Of a DNA stretch of 64,000 nucleotides, positions 8,858-17,668 are shown in pieces (position 1 is the stretch's first letter; the number at the start of each line of letters is the position of its first letter). The notes beneath the pieces were generated by a model, which was given only the letters and a program-made list of their open reading frames with translations, searched no databases and was not told where the DNA came from. This DNA is from Pseudomonas sp. LBUM920 (GTDB lineage: Bacteria > Pseudomonadota > Gammaproteobacteria > Pseudomonadales > Pseudomonadaceae), in the NCBI RefSeq assembly GCF_003852315.1, contig NZ_CP027762.1, positions 6,367,501-6,431,500 on the forward strand. Reading direction: 5' to 3'. A program made the translations under genes and the position numbers.

Positions 8858-10143
8858 TCGACGCCCTCCGCCAATACGGTGATTTCAACCCGACGATTGC
8901 GGGCACGGCCTTCTGCGGTGGCGTTGGTCGCCACAGGCTCGGTGTCACTTCTGCCTTCGGCGCTGAAGCGATCCGCCTGGCCGGTCTTGGCTGCCAGGAT
9001 CTCCAGCACCGACTTGGCGCGGGCTTCGGACAGCGCCCAGTTGGACGGGAAGCGCAGCGTGGCAATCGGGCGGTTATCGCTGTGCCCGGTGACGCGCACC
9101 TGCCCCTTGACCTTGCGGATGGCATCGGCAATGCGCAGCATCAGCGGCTGATAGTCATCGACGATGCTGGAGCTGGCCGAGGCGAACAACTCATCGCCCC
9201 GGATCGTCACCACGGAGCGGTCGACCTTGTCTTCCACCGCCACGCGGCCAGCCTTGATGTCTTCCGCCAGGAAACCGGCCAGGCGTGGCCGCTCGATGAC
9301 TTTGGGCTGCGCCACCGGACGGTCGATGGCCTGTACCGGGATCTCGCCCAGCGCATGAATATTCTTGAACACCGGCTCGGCATCCGACGCCAGTTTCATG
9401 CGCAAGCCGAACAGCAACGCCAGCAGCAGCGCCAGGCCGATGGCCACCGCGATCCACGGCGGCATGAATTGCGCCAGGCGATCACGCGCCACGGTCACGC
9501 CGCGCCAGTGCGGCGACAGCTCGCGCTCGTGCTCGCCACGCGCACTGCGAATGGCGGCGGCGGTGCGTTCACGCAAGGCTTCGAGCTGGCTGCGACCGTC
9601 GTTCATTACGCGGTAACGGCCCTCGAAACCCAGGCACATGCACAGGTACAACAGCTCCAGCAGGTACAGGCGCTCGCGCGGGCTTTGCAGGCAGTGGTCG
9701 AGCAACTGGAAGACCTTTTCGCCGCCCCAGGCTTCGTTGTGCACCGTGATCAACAGGCTCTGCTTGCCCCAGTCGCTGGCGCTGCCCCACGGCGTGCTCA
9801 ATACCGCTTCATCGAGTGCGGTGCACAGCGCGTAACGTGCCAGCAGCACTTCGTTGCGCGCCACGCCAGCGGCTTCGGCGCGCTGTTCGAACTGGCGCAG
9901 GTAAGCCAGCAACTGCGCACGCAGGCTGGCCGGTGCCGGGTGCGCGATGGTGTTGCGCAGGCGCGTCAACAGCGCCAACAGTGGGCCGGCGGCGCTTTCC
10001 AGCGGGTTGAGGCCCTGGCTTTTGCCGGTCAGGATCGGCGCGGCCGGCATCGACAGCGGCGCCGGCTCTGCACGCGCAGGTTCCGGCGCACGGCCACCCG
10101 GGCGCGGCATGAACTGGGTGCGGTCATCATCATTGGGATGCAT
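8854..10143 (-). CDS. tssL: TssL (DotU) with C-terminal OmpA-like peptidoglycan-binding domain
   Basis: 429 aa. Residues about 50-210 form the cytoplasmic DotU domain (motif ARYALCTALDEAVL at about 102-115). One transmembrane helix lies at about 229-247. The periplasmic C-terminus is an OmpA/MotB-type domain with VTGHSDNRP and NWALSEARAKSV. This is the 'evolved' TssL that anchors the complex to the cell wall without a separate TagL. It overlaps tssM by four bases and starts six bases after tssK ends. Confidence 0.96.
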   Translation of the reverse strand: MHPNDDDRTQFMPRPGGRAPEPARAEPAPLSMPAAPILTGKSQGLNPLESAAGPLLALLTRLRNTIAHPAPASLRAQLLAYLRQFEQRAEAAGVARNEVLLARYALCTALDEAVLSTPWGSASDWGKQSLLITVHNEAWGGEKVFQLLDHCLQSPRERLYLLELLYLCMCLGFEGRYRVMNDGRSQLEALRERTAAAIRSARGEHERELSPHWRGVTVARDRLAQFMPPWIAVAIGLALLLALLFGLRMKLASDAEPVFKNIHALGEIPVQAIDRPVAQPKVIERPRLAGFLAEDIKAGRVAVEDKVDRSVVTIRGDELFASASSSIVDDYQPLMLRIADAIRKVKGQVRVTGHSDNRPIATLRFPSNWALSEARAKSVLEILAAKTGQADRFSAEGRSDTEPVATNATAEGRARNRRVEITVLAEGVE

Positions 10144-10149
10144 CGCGGA

Positions 10150-11484
10150 TTATCCTCGGATCGCCCAGAAGGCCAGGTTCAAACCCGGGAATTGCCCGGC
10201 GATGTGGAAGGCAAAGCCGCCGGAGTTATTCAGTTGTTGCCAGTGCTCGCTGCCACGGTCCAGCTCGTAATAGGTACTGCCTGCGTGGTACGGAATCTGG
10301 CGTGGCGCCACCGGCAGCGGCAGCAGGCCGATGCCCGGCAGTTGCAGGTTGACCATGTCGCGGATGTGCTCCACCGAGCCGACTTTGCTCTGCTGGCCGA
10401 AACGCGCGCGCAAGGTTTCGCCGGGCACATCGGCGCGCACCACGAGGATGAAACTGGCGCTGTCGAGCAGGGTTTTGTCGGCGAGCATCGCCACGTGGAT
10501 GCCGTAGGCTTTTTCCACAATCGGGATCGGTGTGGCTTTGCTGTCGATCAGCATCGACAGCGCCTCACGCAACGCTGCCATCACCGGAGTGAAGCTCAGG
10601 GCCAGGTCGTCGTGCTGGTATTGCGGGTATTCCTGGGGGCGACGGCCCGACGTCGAGAAGGTGGAAAACTCACCGGCCAGGCTCACCAGTTCGCTGAAAA
10701 AACGCTCCGGGTGCAGCGGGCTCAACTGGCTGAAATGCTGGAGCAGCGGCTGCGCGCGGTTGACCAGTTGCAGCAGCATGAAGTCCGCAATCTCTGACGC
10801 GCCACCGGCGCCCGAGGCGACCACGCGGCCGGCCAGGGCTTCGCCGCGCTGGTGCAGCAGGCCCAGCAATTCGCTGCGAAAGGCCGTCAGCGGTTTGCTT
10901 GCGGCCACGTCCAGCACGGGCGGGATGTAGGTGTCATCCAGCACCAGCGCGCGGTCGGCGCGTTTTTCCTTGATGCGCACCAGGCCGATGGCGGCGTAGT
11001 CGCTGATGCCATCCTGCGCAGTCAGCAGGCGCAACGCACGGGAACCCACGGCCACGGGCGCGCGGTTTTCGAACGGGGCGTTGTCATCTCGCACTTCGCG
11101 CACCTGGCTGACGTAACGCGCAGCGCCGAGGTCTTCGCCGTCATCGACGGTGTCACGCGCGCCTGCACGCTTGAGCGGCAAGGCCAGGTACACCAGGCCA
11201 TCGCGCAGGTTGTCGTCGATATTCAAAGGGCTCGGCGCCAGGTCATCCTGGGGAATATTGAACGGCGTGCCATCCGGCAACAGGCCACGTGCCGACACAA
11301 TCGCCAGCTTGCCCTGGGCCAGCAGGCCCTGGTCGATGAGCAATTCGGAGAAACCCCAGGCACCGGCGGACAACGGGCGGCTGCGGGCGTCAATCAAGTT
11401 TTCCAGGTAACGGTCATGCTGCTGGAAGTGCTGCGTTCCGATGAACATGCCTTCCGACCAGACCACGCGATTGTTCCAGGACAT
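10150..11484 (-). CDS. tssK: TssK baseplate protein
   Basis: 444 aa, the usual length. The N-terminus MSWNNRVVWSEGMFIGTQHF is the hallmark of the family. TssK trimers link the baseplate wedges (TssE/F/G) to the TssL-TssM membrane complex. It is the third gene after fha in the leftward operon, 18 bases after tssJ. Confidence 0.96.
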   Translation of the reverse strand: MSWNNRVVWSEGMFIGTQHFQQHDRYLENLIDARSRPLSAGAWGFSELLIDQGLLAQGKLAIVSARGLLPDGTPFNIPQDDLAPSPLNIDDNLRDGLVYLALPLKRAGARDTVDDGEDLGAARYVSQVREVRDDNAPFENRAPVAVGSRALRLLTAQDGISDYAAIGLVRIKEKRADRALVLDDTYIPPVLDVAASKPLTAFRSELLGLLHQRGEALAGRVVASGAGGASEIADFMLLQLVNRAQPLLQHFSQLSPLHPERFFSELVSLAGEFSTFSTSGRRPQEYPQYQHDDLALSFTPVMAALREALSMLIDSKATPIPIVEKAYGIHVAMLADKTLLDSASFILVVRADVPGETLRARFGQQSKVGSVEHIRDMVNLQLPGIGLLPLPVAPRQIPYHAGSTYYELDRGSEHWQQLNNSGGFAFHIAGQFPGLNLAFWAIRG

Positions 11485-11502
11485 GGGAGCTCCGTTTGCT
11501 TC

Positions 11503-12012
11503 TTATTGGGCAGGGCTGGATGGGGGAACCACGACGTCGGCGCGTACGGCACGCACATCGAGGCTGATCTGGTATTCGGTGTATTGGCGTGCCGGGACGG
11601 TAAGCACCGTGCGCCATTGCGCGCGGTCCAACTCGCGATAGCCCACCAGCAGGCCGATCTGGCGCGTGGACGGGTCGAGGTTGCGCTGAATACTCAGTTG
11701 CTGGCCGGGTTGCACCATCACTTCGTCCTGGTCCAGCAGATCGAGGCCGAGCGTGGATTGCGCGCGATCAGCCAGCGCGAAGTAATCGGAGCGACTGAAG
11801 GTGGCGGCGTTTTTCAGTTCAAAAATGCGTACGCGAACCGGCGCGGCCTGGCCGTTGGCGCCGGGGTTGAGCCCGGCAATGGCGTGAAAATGCAGTTCGA
11901 TGGCGGCGGTGTCCGCTTCGGCTTCAGTGGCCGCCTCGGGCTTGGCGGCATCCTTGGCACACGCCGTCAGCAGCAGCGCCGTGGCGGCTGCGAGTAAAAA
12001 CCTGGGAATCAT
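11503..12012 (-). CDS. tssJ: TssJ outer-membrane lipoprotein
   Basis: 169 aa. A lipoprotein signal peptide ends in the lipobox LTAC at about residues 15-18, after the hydrophobic LLAAATALL. The mature part has the transthyretin-like core seen in TssJ. It is anchored in the outer membrane and binds the TssM C-terminus. A linker rich in Ala and Glu follows the lipobox. It lies between fha and tssK, as in the P. aeruginosa H1 cluster. Confidence 0.93.
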   Translation of the reverse strand: MIPRFLLAAATALLLTACAKDAAKPEAATEAEADTAAIELHFHAIAGLNPGANGQAAPVRVRIFELKNAATFSRSDYFALADRAQSTLGLDLLDQDEVMVQPGQQLSIQRNLDPSTRQIGLLVGYRELDRAQWRTVLTVPARQYTEYQISLDVRAVRADVVVPPSSPAQ

Positions 12013-12068
12013 CCTGCGTCCTCAATGACGTACTTAGCTATCCGTTTTATCCATTACTGCGTTGCGGT

Positions 12069-13433
12069 TTAGCGACGCTGTCGTGCGCTGTGTTCTTCGT
12101 AGGCTCGGCTGAATTCGCGACCGAACAGGTCCTGGAAATCTTCCTGGGCTTCGCGCGAAATATTGCTGTAAAGCTCGGTGAACTGCTGCCAGTACTGGGC
12201 CTGGCGCGAGCCGTTGAAAATGCTCGACAGCCCGCCGGGCTTGCCCATGCGCTCTTCGAGTTGCGCCGGTTCAAAGCGCGCGAGCAAGTGCTTGATGGCT
12301 GCTTCTACACCGGCCATCACCGCCAATTGATGGGCGCGCAGGTCGTCGAAACTGTCGCGCACAGCGATATCCGGCGCCATGAACGCTTGGTTTCCATGCC
12401 GAAGCAGCAGCAGTAAGGCTTCGTCGGCATTGGGCGCGAACTTCAACGGATTGTTTTCGGCGGGCCGGATCATCGTCTGCTGCATACGGAACTCGCCCTT
12501 GAGGCTGGCGCGGGCGCGCAATACGTCGATCAGGCCTTCGACCATCAACCGGTAGCTGCGCCCGATGCTCTCCATCTGCGCGCAGGCGTCAGCCTTGTCC
12601 AGGCGCAGCTGGTCGAGGCCGGCGCCGCGCAGGAAGGCTTGCAACAGGTCGGGCTGTTGGCTGTCCGCCACGGGGAGCGCGGGCTCGACCACGGGCGCCG
12701 ACTGGATGACTGGCGGCGCGGGTGGCGACTGGATGACCGACGGCGCGGGTGGCGGTGCAACGGGCGTCGGGGTACTGGCCACAGGCATGGGTGTGTCGCC
12801 AAACACGTCCCAGTCTTCGGGAATCACCGAACCAGACACCGCCGGCTTCTCAACCACCGGCACGGCAACGGGGGTCGGCGGGCGAAAGTCGTGTTGCTCG
12901 GACGGCACGTGGTCAGCCACGGTCGGTGGTGGCACGGCGGTCGGGGCGAGGAAATCGAACAGGTCCGGTAGCGTGTCCATCGACGAGGCGCCATGAAACT
13001 GCGGCGCGATCACCGGCGTCGGCGCGGGCGCGTTCACCACCGCGCCCATCAACGCCTCGAAGCTGTTTGGCGAGTCGCCGGCAAACGGCTGGCTATCGAT
13101 GGTTTGCACGTTGAAGTCGATACGCGTCTGGATTTCGTAGTCGCCGATGCGGATCAGTTCACCGTCTTGCAACGGTTCGCTGTTCCCTCGGCGCATACGA
13201 ATACCGGCGTTAACCAATTCAACGCCGTTGGTGCTGTTATCGGTTAAATAGTAACGGCCATCTTTGTATTGAATAACGCAGTGTTGCGAGGAGACAAGGC
13301 GCTCTGGATCAGGCAATACCCAGTCATTATCAGAACTGCGGCCAATAGCCATCACGCCCTGATTCATGGACTTTTCAGGGCATTGCCCAGGGGTGATCTT
13401 GTGATAACTAGTGATAGTCAAACACAGCGACAT
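12069..13433 (-). CDS. fha: Fha, FHA-domain scaffold protein of the T6SS
   Basis: 454 aa from the ATG at 13433, which has a strong Shine-Dalgarno (AAGGAGG) just upstream. A longer frame extends 13 codons further but lacks support. The N-terminal forkhead-associated domain shows its phospho-threonine-binding residues: GR at 31-32, S48/H51 and N69-G70. The middle, about 120-250, is Pro/Val-rich low-complexity linker. The C-terminal part is the conserved T6SS-Fha domain. Fha is the substrate of PpkA and PppA and brings ClpV to the apparatus. It is the first gene of the leftward operon. Confidence 0.95.
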   Translation of the reverse strand: MSLCLTITSYHKITPGQCPEKSMNQGVMAIGRSSDNDWVLPDPERLVSSQHCVIQYKDGRYYLTDNSTNGVELVNAGIRMRRGNSEPLQDGELIRIGDYEIQTRIDFNVQTIDSQPFAGDSPNSFEALMGAVVNAPAPTPVIAPQFHGASSMDTLPDLFDFLAPTAVPPPTVADHVPSEQHDFRPPTPVAVPVVEKPAVSGSVIPEDWDVFGDTPMPVASTPTPVAPPPAPSVIQSPPAPPVIQSAPVVEPALPVADSQQPDLLQAFLRGAGLDQLRLDKADACAQMESIGRSYRLMVEGLIDVLRARASLKGEFRMQQTMIRPAENNPLKFAPNADEALLLLLRHGNQAFMAPDIAVRDSFDDLRAHQLAVMAGVEAAIKHLLARFEPAQLEERMGKPGGLSSIFNGSRQAQYWQQFTELYSNISREAQEDFQDLFGREFSRAYEEHSARQRR

Positions 13434-13837
13434 CTTGCCTCCTTGCTGATACATCGCGCGCGGTCTATCCAAGGGTCTACCTGAAGGAGCCAGACTTCCC
13501 GAGAGATACCGCCAGTCGCGTTAACGACCGTAAAAATATGCTTTTACCAGCATGATCGCTGATCTTAACTGGCCTCTATGACAAAAATCCTGTCCCGGTG
13601 CGCCGTTCGACCCGCCAGTCGGGCAGGGTGTTAAGCACCGCACATCTGTCACAGAGGGCGAATAGCTTACCTTGACAAGGCGTAACTACTACACCAAAAA
13701 TGCACAACTTCTTGAACATCAGTGATGGCACGGTAGTGGCACTCTGACTGTATGACCAAGAAAACATGCACAGTTCATCGCGCAACTAATGCATGCATTG
13801 CCCGGCATCTAACGGGCTGATAGGGAGATCGAATCAA
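13434..13837. promoter_or_regulatory. Divergent control region between the two T6SS arms
   Basis: About 400 bases with no convincing gene separate fha (leftward) from tssA (rightward). The stretch is AT-richer than its surroundings. The best single site is a sigma-54-like element at 13726-13742 facing tssA. Both flanking genes have GGA-containing Shine-Dalgarno sequences (AAGGAGG before fha, TAGGGAG before tssA), a form that Rsm/CsrA proteins can bind. A 15-codon in-frame upstream extension of tssA falls in this region but is not needed. Confidence 0.7.
13726..13742 (+). promoter_or_regulatory. Candidate sigma-54 (-24/-12) promoter for tssA
   Basis: TGGCACG-GTAG-TGGCAC has the invariant GG-N10-GC spacing (GG at 13727-13728, GC at 13739-13740) and differs from the consensus TGGCACG-N4-TTGC at one important position. 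It lies about 95 bases before the tssA start and points toward it. No enhancer-binding-protein gene is visible in the window. Confidence 0.45.
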
Positions 13838-14857
13838 GTGGATGTGCCGTTGCTGCTCGCCGCCGTTTCCGCGACTTCGCCATGTGGCGAAGACATGGAA
13901 TATGACGCGCAATTTCTCCAACTGGAGCGTGACGCCAAGGGCCAACCCGAGCGCAGCATGGGCGACTCTATCCTGCCCGCGGAGCCACCGGAATGGCGCA
14001 GCATCCAGCAGCAAAGCCTCGACTTGTTGCAGCGCAGCAAAGACCTGCGCATCACCCACTTTCTGTTGCAAAGCTCCCTCGCTCTTCAGGGTGTGGCCGG
14101 GCTGGCCGAAGTCCTCACGCTGATCAACGCGCTGCTGCGCGAGTACTGGGCCGACCTGCACCCGCGCCTGGATGCCGACGACGATAACGACCCCACCGTA
14201 CGCATCAATGCCTTATCCGGCCTGACCAGCGACGCAACCATTCGTCTGCTGCGCGAAAGCATCCTCACGCGCTCGCGCACGTTCGGGCCGGTGAGCCTGC
14301 GTGCCGCGCTGAACGCCAGCGGCCTGATGAGCTTCCCCGATGAACAGCTCGGTGCCCAGCAACTCAACGCGGCATTTCTGGACAGCGATCCCGAACAACT
14401 GCAAGCCACGCGCGATGCCTTGAGCGCCGCGCGCGCCGCCTGCGAAGCCATCGAACAACAGGTCAGCGACCAGGTCGGTTCGGCCCAGGGCGTGGACCTC
14501 AGCCTGTTGAAGCAACCGCTCAAGCAGGCGCTGCAAGTCCTCAACCAATTCGTACCGAACAGCGATACCAGCAGCGAACCCGAGGCCGTCAGTGACGACA
14601 ATGCCCCCTCGGTCGATTTCGCCGCTGCCCCCGCCGCACCGCGCCCCACTGGCGACATCGCCAGCCGCGATGACGTGCTGCGCAGCCTCGACAAGATCCT
14701 TGCGTACTACACCCGTCACGAGCCTTCGAGCCCGCTGCCGGTGCTGTTGAACCGGGCGAAGAATCTGGTGCACGCCGACTTCGCGGCCATCGTGCGCAAT
14801 CTGATTCCCGACGGCATGTCCCAATTTGAAAACCTGCGCGGCCCGGACGGCGAGTAA
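13838..14857 (+). CDS. tssA: TssA, T6SS assembly/cap protein
   Basis: 339 aa from a GTG at 13838, placed 10 bases after GGGAG. The N-terminus VDVPLLLAAVSATSPCGEDM fits the ImpA_N family start. A longer frame from ATG 13793 would add 15 residues not typical of the family. The ImpA_N domain covers about residues 5-120, followed by an Ala/Gln-rich helical region and a conserved C-terminal segment (LLNRAKNLV...ADFAAIVRNLIPDG). TssA coordinates baseplate docking and tail-sheath polymerisation. It is the first gene of the rightward operon. Confidence 0.93.
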   Translation: MDVPLLLAAVSATSPCGEDMEYDAQFLQLERDAKGQPERSMGDSILPAEPPEWRSIQQQSLDLLQRSKDLRITHFLLQSSLALQGVAGLAEVLTLINALLREYWADLHPRLDADDDNDPTVRINALSGLTSDATIRLLRESILTRSRTFGPVSLRAALNASGLMSFPDEQLGAQQLNAAFLDSDPEQLQATRDALSAARAACEAIEQQVSDQVGSAQGVDLSLLKQPLKQALQVLNQFVPNSDTSSEPEAVSDDNAPSVDFAAAPAAPRPTGDIASRDDVLRSLDKILAYYTRHEPSSPLPVLLNRAKNLVHADFAAIVRNLIPDGMSQFENLRGPDGE

Positions 14858-14911
14858 GCCGCCCGGCTGTGCAGTAACAACACCGTCGCTCAAGCGACCA
14901 GGAGCAGCAAC

Positions 14912-15418
14912 GTGGCGAAGCAAAGTTCTCAGAAATTCATCGCGCGCAACCGTGCGCCTCGAGTGCAGATCGAGTACGACGTCGAGCTTTACGGCGCCGA
15001 GAAAAAGGTCCAGCTGCCCTTCGTGATGGGTGTGATGGCCGACCTCGCCGGCAAGCCTGCCGAACCGCTCGCACCCGTGGCCGACCGCAAGTTCCTTGAG
15101 GTGGACGTCGACAACTTCGACTCGCGCCTCAAGGCCATGCAGCCACGCGTAGCGTTCCACGTACCGAACGAGCTGACCGGCGAAGGCAACCTGAGCCTGG
15201 ACATCACTTTCGAAAACATGGACGACTTCAGCCCGGCCGCCGTGGCCCGCAAGGTCGATTCGCTCAAGCAACTGCTCGAAGCCCGCACCCAGCTGGCCAA
15301 CCTGCTGACCTACATGGACGGCAAGACTGGCGCTGAAGAAATCATCATGAAGGCGATCAAGGACCCGGCACTGCTTCAGGCACTTGCCAGCGCGCCTAAG
15401 CCTGCAGGGGACCAGTAA
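14912..15418 (+). CDS. tssB: TssB (VipA), small contractile-sheath protein
   Basis: 168 aa with a GTG start preceded by CAGGAG. The N-terminus MAKQSSQKFIARNRAPRV and the motif VQIEYDVELYGAEKKVQLPF are characteristic. It pairs with TssC to form the contractile sheath. Two bases separate its stop from the tssC ATG. Confidence 0.97.
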   Translation: MAKQSSQKFIARNRAPRVQIEYDVELYGAEKKVQLPFVMGVMADLAGKPAEPLAPVADRKFLEVDVDNFDSRLKAMQPRVAFHVPNELTGEGNLSLDITFENMDDFSPAAVARKVDSLKQLLEARTQLANLLTYMDGKTGAEEIIMKAIKDPALLQALASAPKPAGDQ

Positions 15419-15420
15419 TC

Positions 15421-16917
15421 ATGACTGACAATACCGCCCGCGAAGGCTCCCAGATCCTGGGTGCCACCGAAGAAGCCAGCGAGTTCGCCAACCTGCTGCT
15501 GCAAGAATTCAAACCCAAGACCGAGCGTGCCCGCGAAGCCGTGGAAACCGCTGTGCGCACCCTGGCCGAACAGGCCTTGGCACAGACGGACCTGGTGTCC
15601 AATGACGCGATCAAGTCGATTGAGTCGATCATCGCCGCCATCGACGCCAAGCTCACCGCTCAGGTCAACCAGATCATCCATCACCCGGATTTCCAACAGC
15701 TGGAAAGCGCCTGGCGTGGCCTGCACTACCTGGTCAACAACACCGAGAGCGACGAGCAACTGAAGATTCGCGTGCTCAACATCTCCAAGCCGGACCTGCA
15801 CAAGACCCTGAAGAAATTCAAGGGCACCGCGTGGGACCAGAGCCCGATCTTCAAGAAGATGTACGAAGAAGAATACGGCCAGTTTGGCGGCGAACCGTAC
15901 GGCTGCCTGGTCGGCGACTACTACTTCGACCAGTCGCCACCCGACGTGGAGCTGCTGGGCGAGCTGTCGAAAGTCTGCGCCGCCATGCACTCCCCGTTCA
16001 TCGCTGCGGCGTCGCCGACCGTGATGGGCATGGGCTCGTGGCAGGAACTGTCGAACCCGCGCGACCTGACCAAAATCTTCACCACGCCGGAATACGCCGG
16101 CTGGCGCTCGCTGCGTGAATCGGAAGATTCGCGCTACATCGGCCTGACCATGCCGCGCTTCCTGGCGCGCCTGCCGTATGGCGCCAAGACCGATCCGGTG
16201 GAAGCCTTCGCCTTCGAAGAAAACACCGACGGCGCCGACAGCTCCAAGTACACCTGGGCCAACGCCGCCTACGCGATGGCGGTGAACATCAACCGCTCGT
16301 TCAAACACTACGGCTGGTGCTCGCGCATCCGTGGCGTAGAGTCCGGCGGTGAAGTGGAAAACCTGCCGGCCCACACGTTCCCGACCGATGACGGTGGCGT
16401 GGACATGAAGTGCCCGACCGAAATCGCTATCAGCGACCGCCGTGAAGCGGAACTGGCGAAGAACGGTTTCATGCCGCTGCTGCACAAGAAAAACACCGAC
16501 TTTGCCGCCTTCATCGGTGCCCAGTCGTTGCAGAAACCGGCTGAATACGACGACCCGGACGCCACCGCCAACGCCAACCTGGCCGCGCGCCTGCCGTACC
16601 TGTTCGCCACCTGCCGTTTCGCGCACTACTTGAAGTGCATCGTGCGCGACAAGATCGGTTCCTTCAAAGAGAAGGACGAGATGCAGCGCTGGTTGCAGGA
16701 CTGGATCCTCAACTACGTCGACGGCGACCCGGCGCACTCCACCGAAACCACCAAGGCCCAGCACCCATTGGCTGCCGCCGAAGTGATCGTGGAGGACGTC
16801 GAAGGCAACCCGGGTTACTACAACTCCAAATTCTACCTGCGCCCGCACTATCAGCTTGAAGGGCTGACCGTGTCGTTGCGTCTGGTATCGAAGCTGCCTT
16901 CGGCGAAAAGCGCGTAA
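15421..16917 (+). CDS. tssC: TssC (VipB), large contractile-sheath protein
   Basis: 498 aa, full length. It contains the family segments ESAWRGLHYLV, FTTPEYAGWRSLRESEDSRY and GLTMPRFLARLPYG, and the C-terminal EDVEGNPGYYNSKFYLRPH. It assembles with TssB into the sheath recycled by ClpV. A REP pair separates it from hcp, so hcp may be expressed partly on its own. Confidence 0.97.
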   Translation: MTDNTAREGSQILGATEEASEFANLLLQEFKPKTERAREAVETAVRTLAEQALAQTDLVSNDAIKSIESIIAAIDAKLTAQVNQIIHHPDFQQLESAWRGLHYLVNNTESDEQLKIRVLNISKPDLHKTLKKFKGTAWDQSPIFKKMYEEEYGQFGGEPYGCLVGDYYFDQSPPDVELLGELSKVCAAMHSPFIAAASPTVMGMGSWQELSNPRDLTKIFTTPEYAGWRSLRESEDSRYIGLTMPRFLARLPYGAKTDPVEAFAFEENTDGADSSKYTWANAAYAMAVNINRSFKHYGWCSRIRGVESGGEVENLPAHTFPTDDGGVDMKCPTEIAISDRREAELAKNGFMPLLHKKNTDFAAFIGAQSLQKPAEYDDPDATANANLAARLPYLFATCRFAHYLKCIVRDKIGSFKEKDEMQRWLQDWILNYVDGDPAHSTETTKAQHPLAAAEVIVEDVEGNPGYYNSKFYLRPHYQLEGLTVSLRLVSKLPSAKSA

Positions 16918-16935
16918 CCACGAATGAACCGGCTC

Positions 16936-17029
16936 TTCTGTGGGAGCCGGGCTTGCCCGCGATGCAGGCGACACGGTCTGCCAGTCAGACCGCGTTGATG
17001 CAATCGCAGGCAAGCCAGCTCCCACAGAA
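16936..17029. repeat. REP pair (REPIN-like) between tssC and hcp
   Basis: Two REP sequences in inverted orientation (GTGGGAGCCGGGCTTGCCC at the left, its mirrored partner ending GCTCCCACAG at the right) enclose about 50 bases. On RNA this would fold as a long hairpin and could stabilise tssC mRNA or reduce read-through into hcp. Confidence 0.85.
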
Positions 17030-17086
17030 AGCACTGCCCATTGGGCCTAAACAAATATCGTGGCTGAGTCCACACAGGGAGAAAAC

Positions 17087-17575
17087 ATGGCTGTTGATAT
17101 TTTCATCAAGATCGGCGACATCAAGGGCGAGTCCATGGACAAGGCCCACAAGGACGAAATCGACGTGCTGAACTGGAGCTGGGGCATGGCTCAGTCCGGC
17201 AACATGCACGTTGGCGGTGGCGGCGGTGCGGGCAAGGTGAATATCCAGGACCTGTCGCTGACCAAGTACGTCGACAAGGCTTCGCCAAACCTGATGATGC
17301 ACTGCGCCAGCGGCAAGCACATCGACAAGGTCAAGCTGACTGTGCGCAAGGCCGGTGGCGAAAGCCAGGTCGAGTACATGGTGATCAACCTGGAAGAAGT
17401 GCTGGTCACGTCCCTGAGCACCGGCGGCTCGGGCACCGATGATCGCCTGACCGAAAACGTCACCCTGAACTTCGCCCAAGTGATGGTCGACTACCAGCCG
17501 CAGAAAGCCGACGGCACCAAAGACGGCGGCGCGATCAAGTTTGGCTGGAACATCCGTTCCAACACCAAGCGCTGA
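17087..17575 (+). CDS. hcp: Hcp tail-tube protein
   Basis: 162 aa from ATG 17087 (MAVDIFIKIGDIKGES), preceded by AGGGAGA. An upstream in-frame GTG gives a nine-residue extension not seen in Hcp. It has the motif VLNWSWGMAQSGNMHVGGGGG and ends KFGWNIRSNTKR, as expected for the H1 type. Hexameric rings stack to form the secreted tube and can chaperone small effectors. It is the usual secreted marker of an active system. Confidence 0.97.
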   Translation: MAVDIFIKIGDIKGESMDKAHKDEIDVLNWSWGMAQSGNMHVGGGGGAGKVNIQDLSLTKYVDKASPNLMMHCASGKHIDKVKLTVRKAGGESQVEYMVINLEEVLVTSLSTGGSGTDDRLTENVTLNFAQVMVDYQPQKADGTKDGGAIKFGWNIRSNTKR

Positions 17576-17585
17576 TAAACCCGGT

Positions 17586-17608
17586 GGCCGTGGCTCGCCG
17601 CCACGGCC
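17586..17608 (+). other. GC-rich hairpin after hcp
   Basis: GGCCGTGG and CCACGGCC form an eight-base stem with a seven-base loop 10 bases after the hcp stop. No U-run follows, so it is more likely an mRNA 3'-end stabiliser or partial attenuator than a full terminator. It fits the higher expression expected for hcp than for tssE. Confidence 0.45.
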
Positions 17609-17668
17609 CCAGGCATCGGCCCCTCGCAGAAACCGTCCCTCTCACAACCCGTCCGTGGAGCTGCTTTG

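Noticed and set aside
5627..9151. 1174-codon open frame on the plus strand opposite tssM
   Set aside because: Same antisense artefact; tssM on the other strand has intact family motifs and overlapping neighbours.
13793..13837. Longer start for tssA at ATG 13793
   Set aside because: Adds 15 residues not typical of TssA, while GTG 13838 has a well-placed GGGAG.
16936..17029. CRISPR-like or terminator reading of the repeated GTGGGAGC palindromes
   Set aside because: They are isolated inverted pairs, not direct repeats with regular spacers, and lack U-runs; they fit REP pairs.
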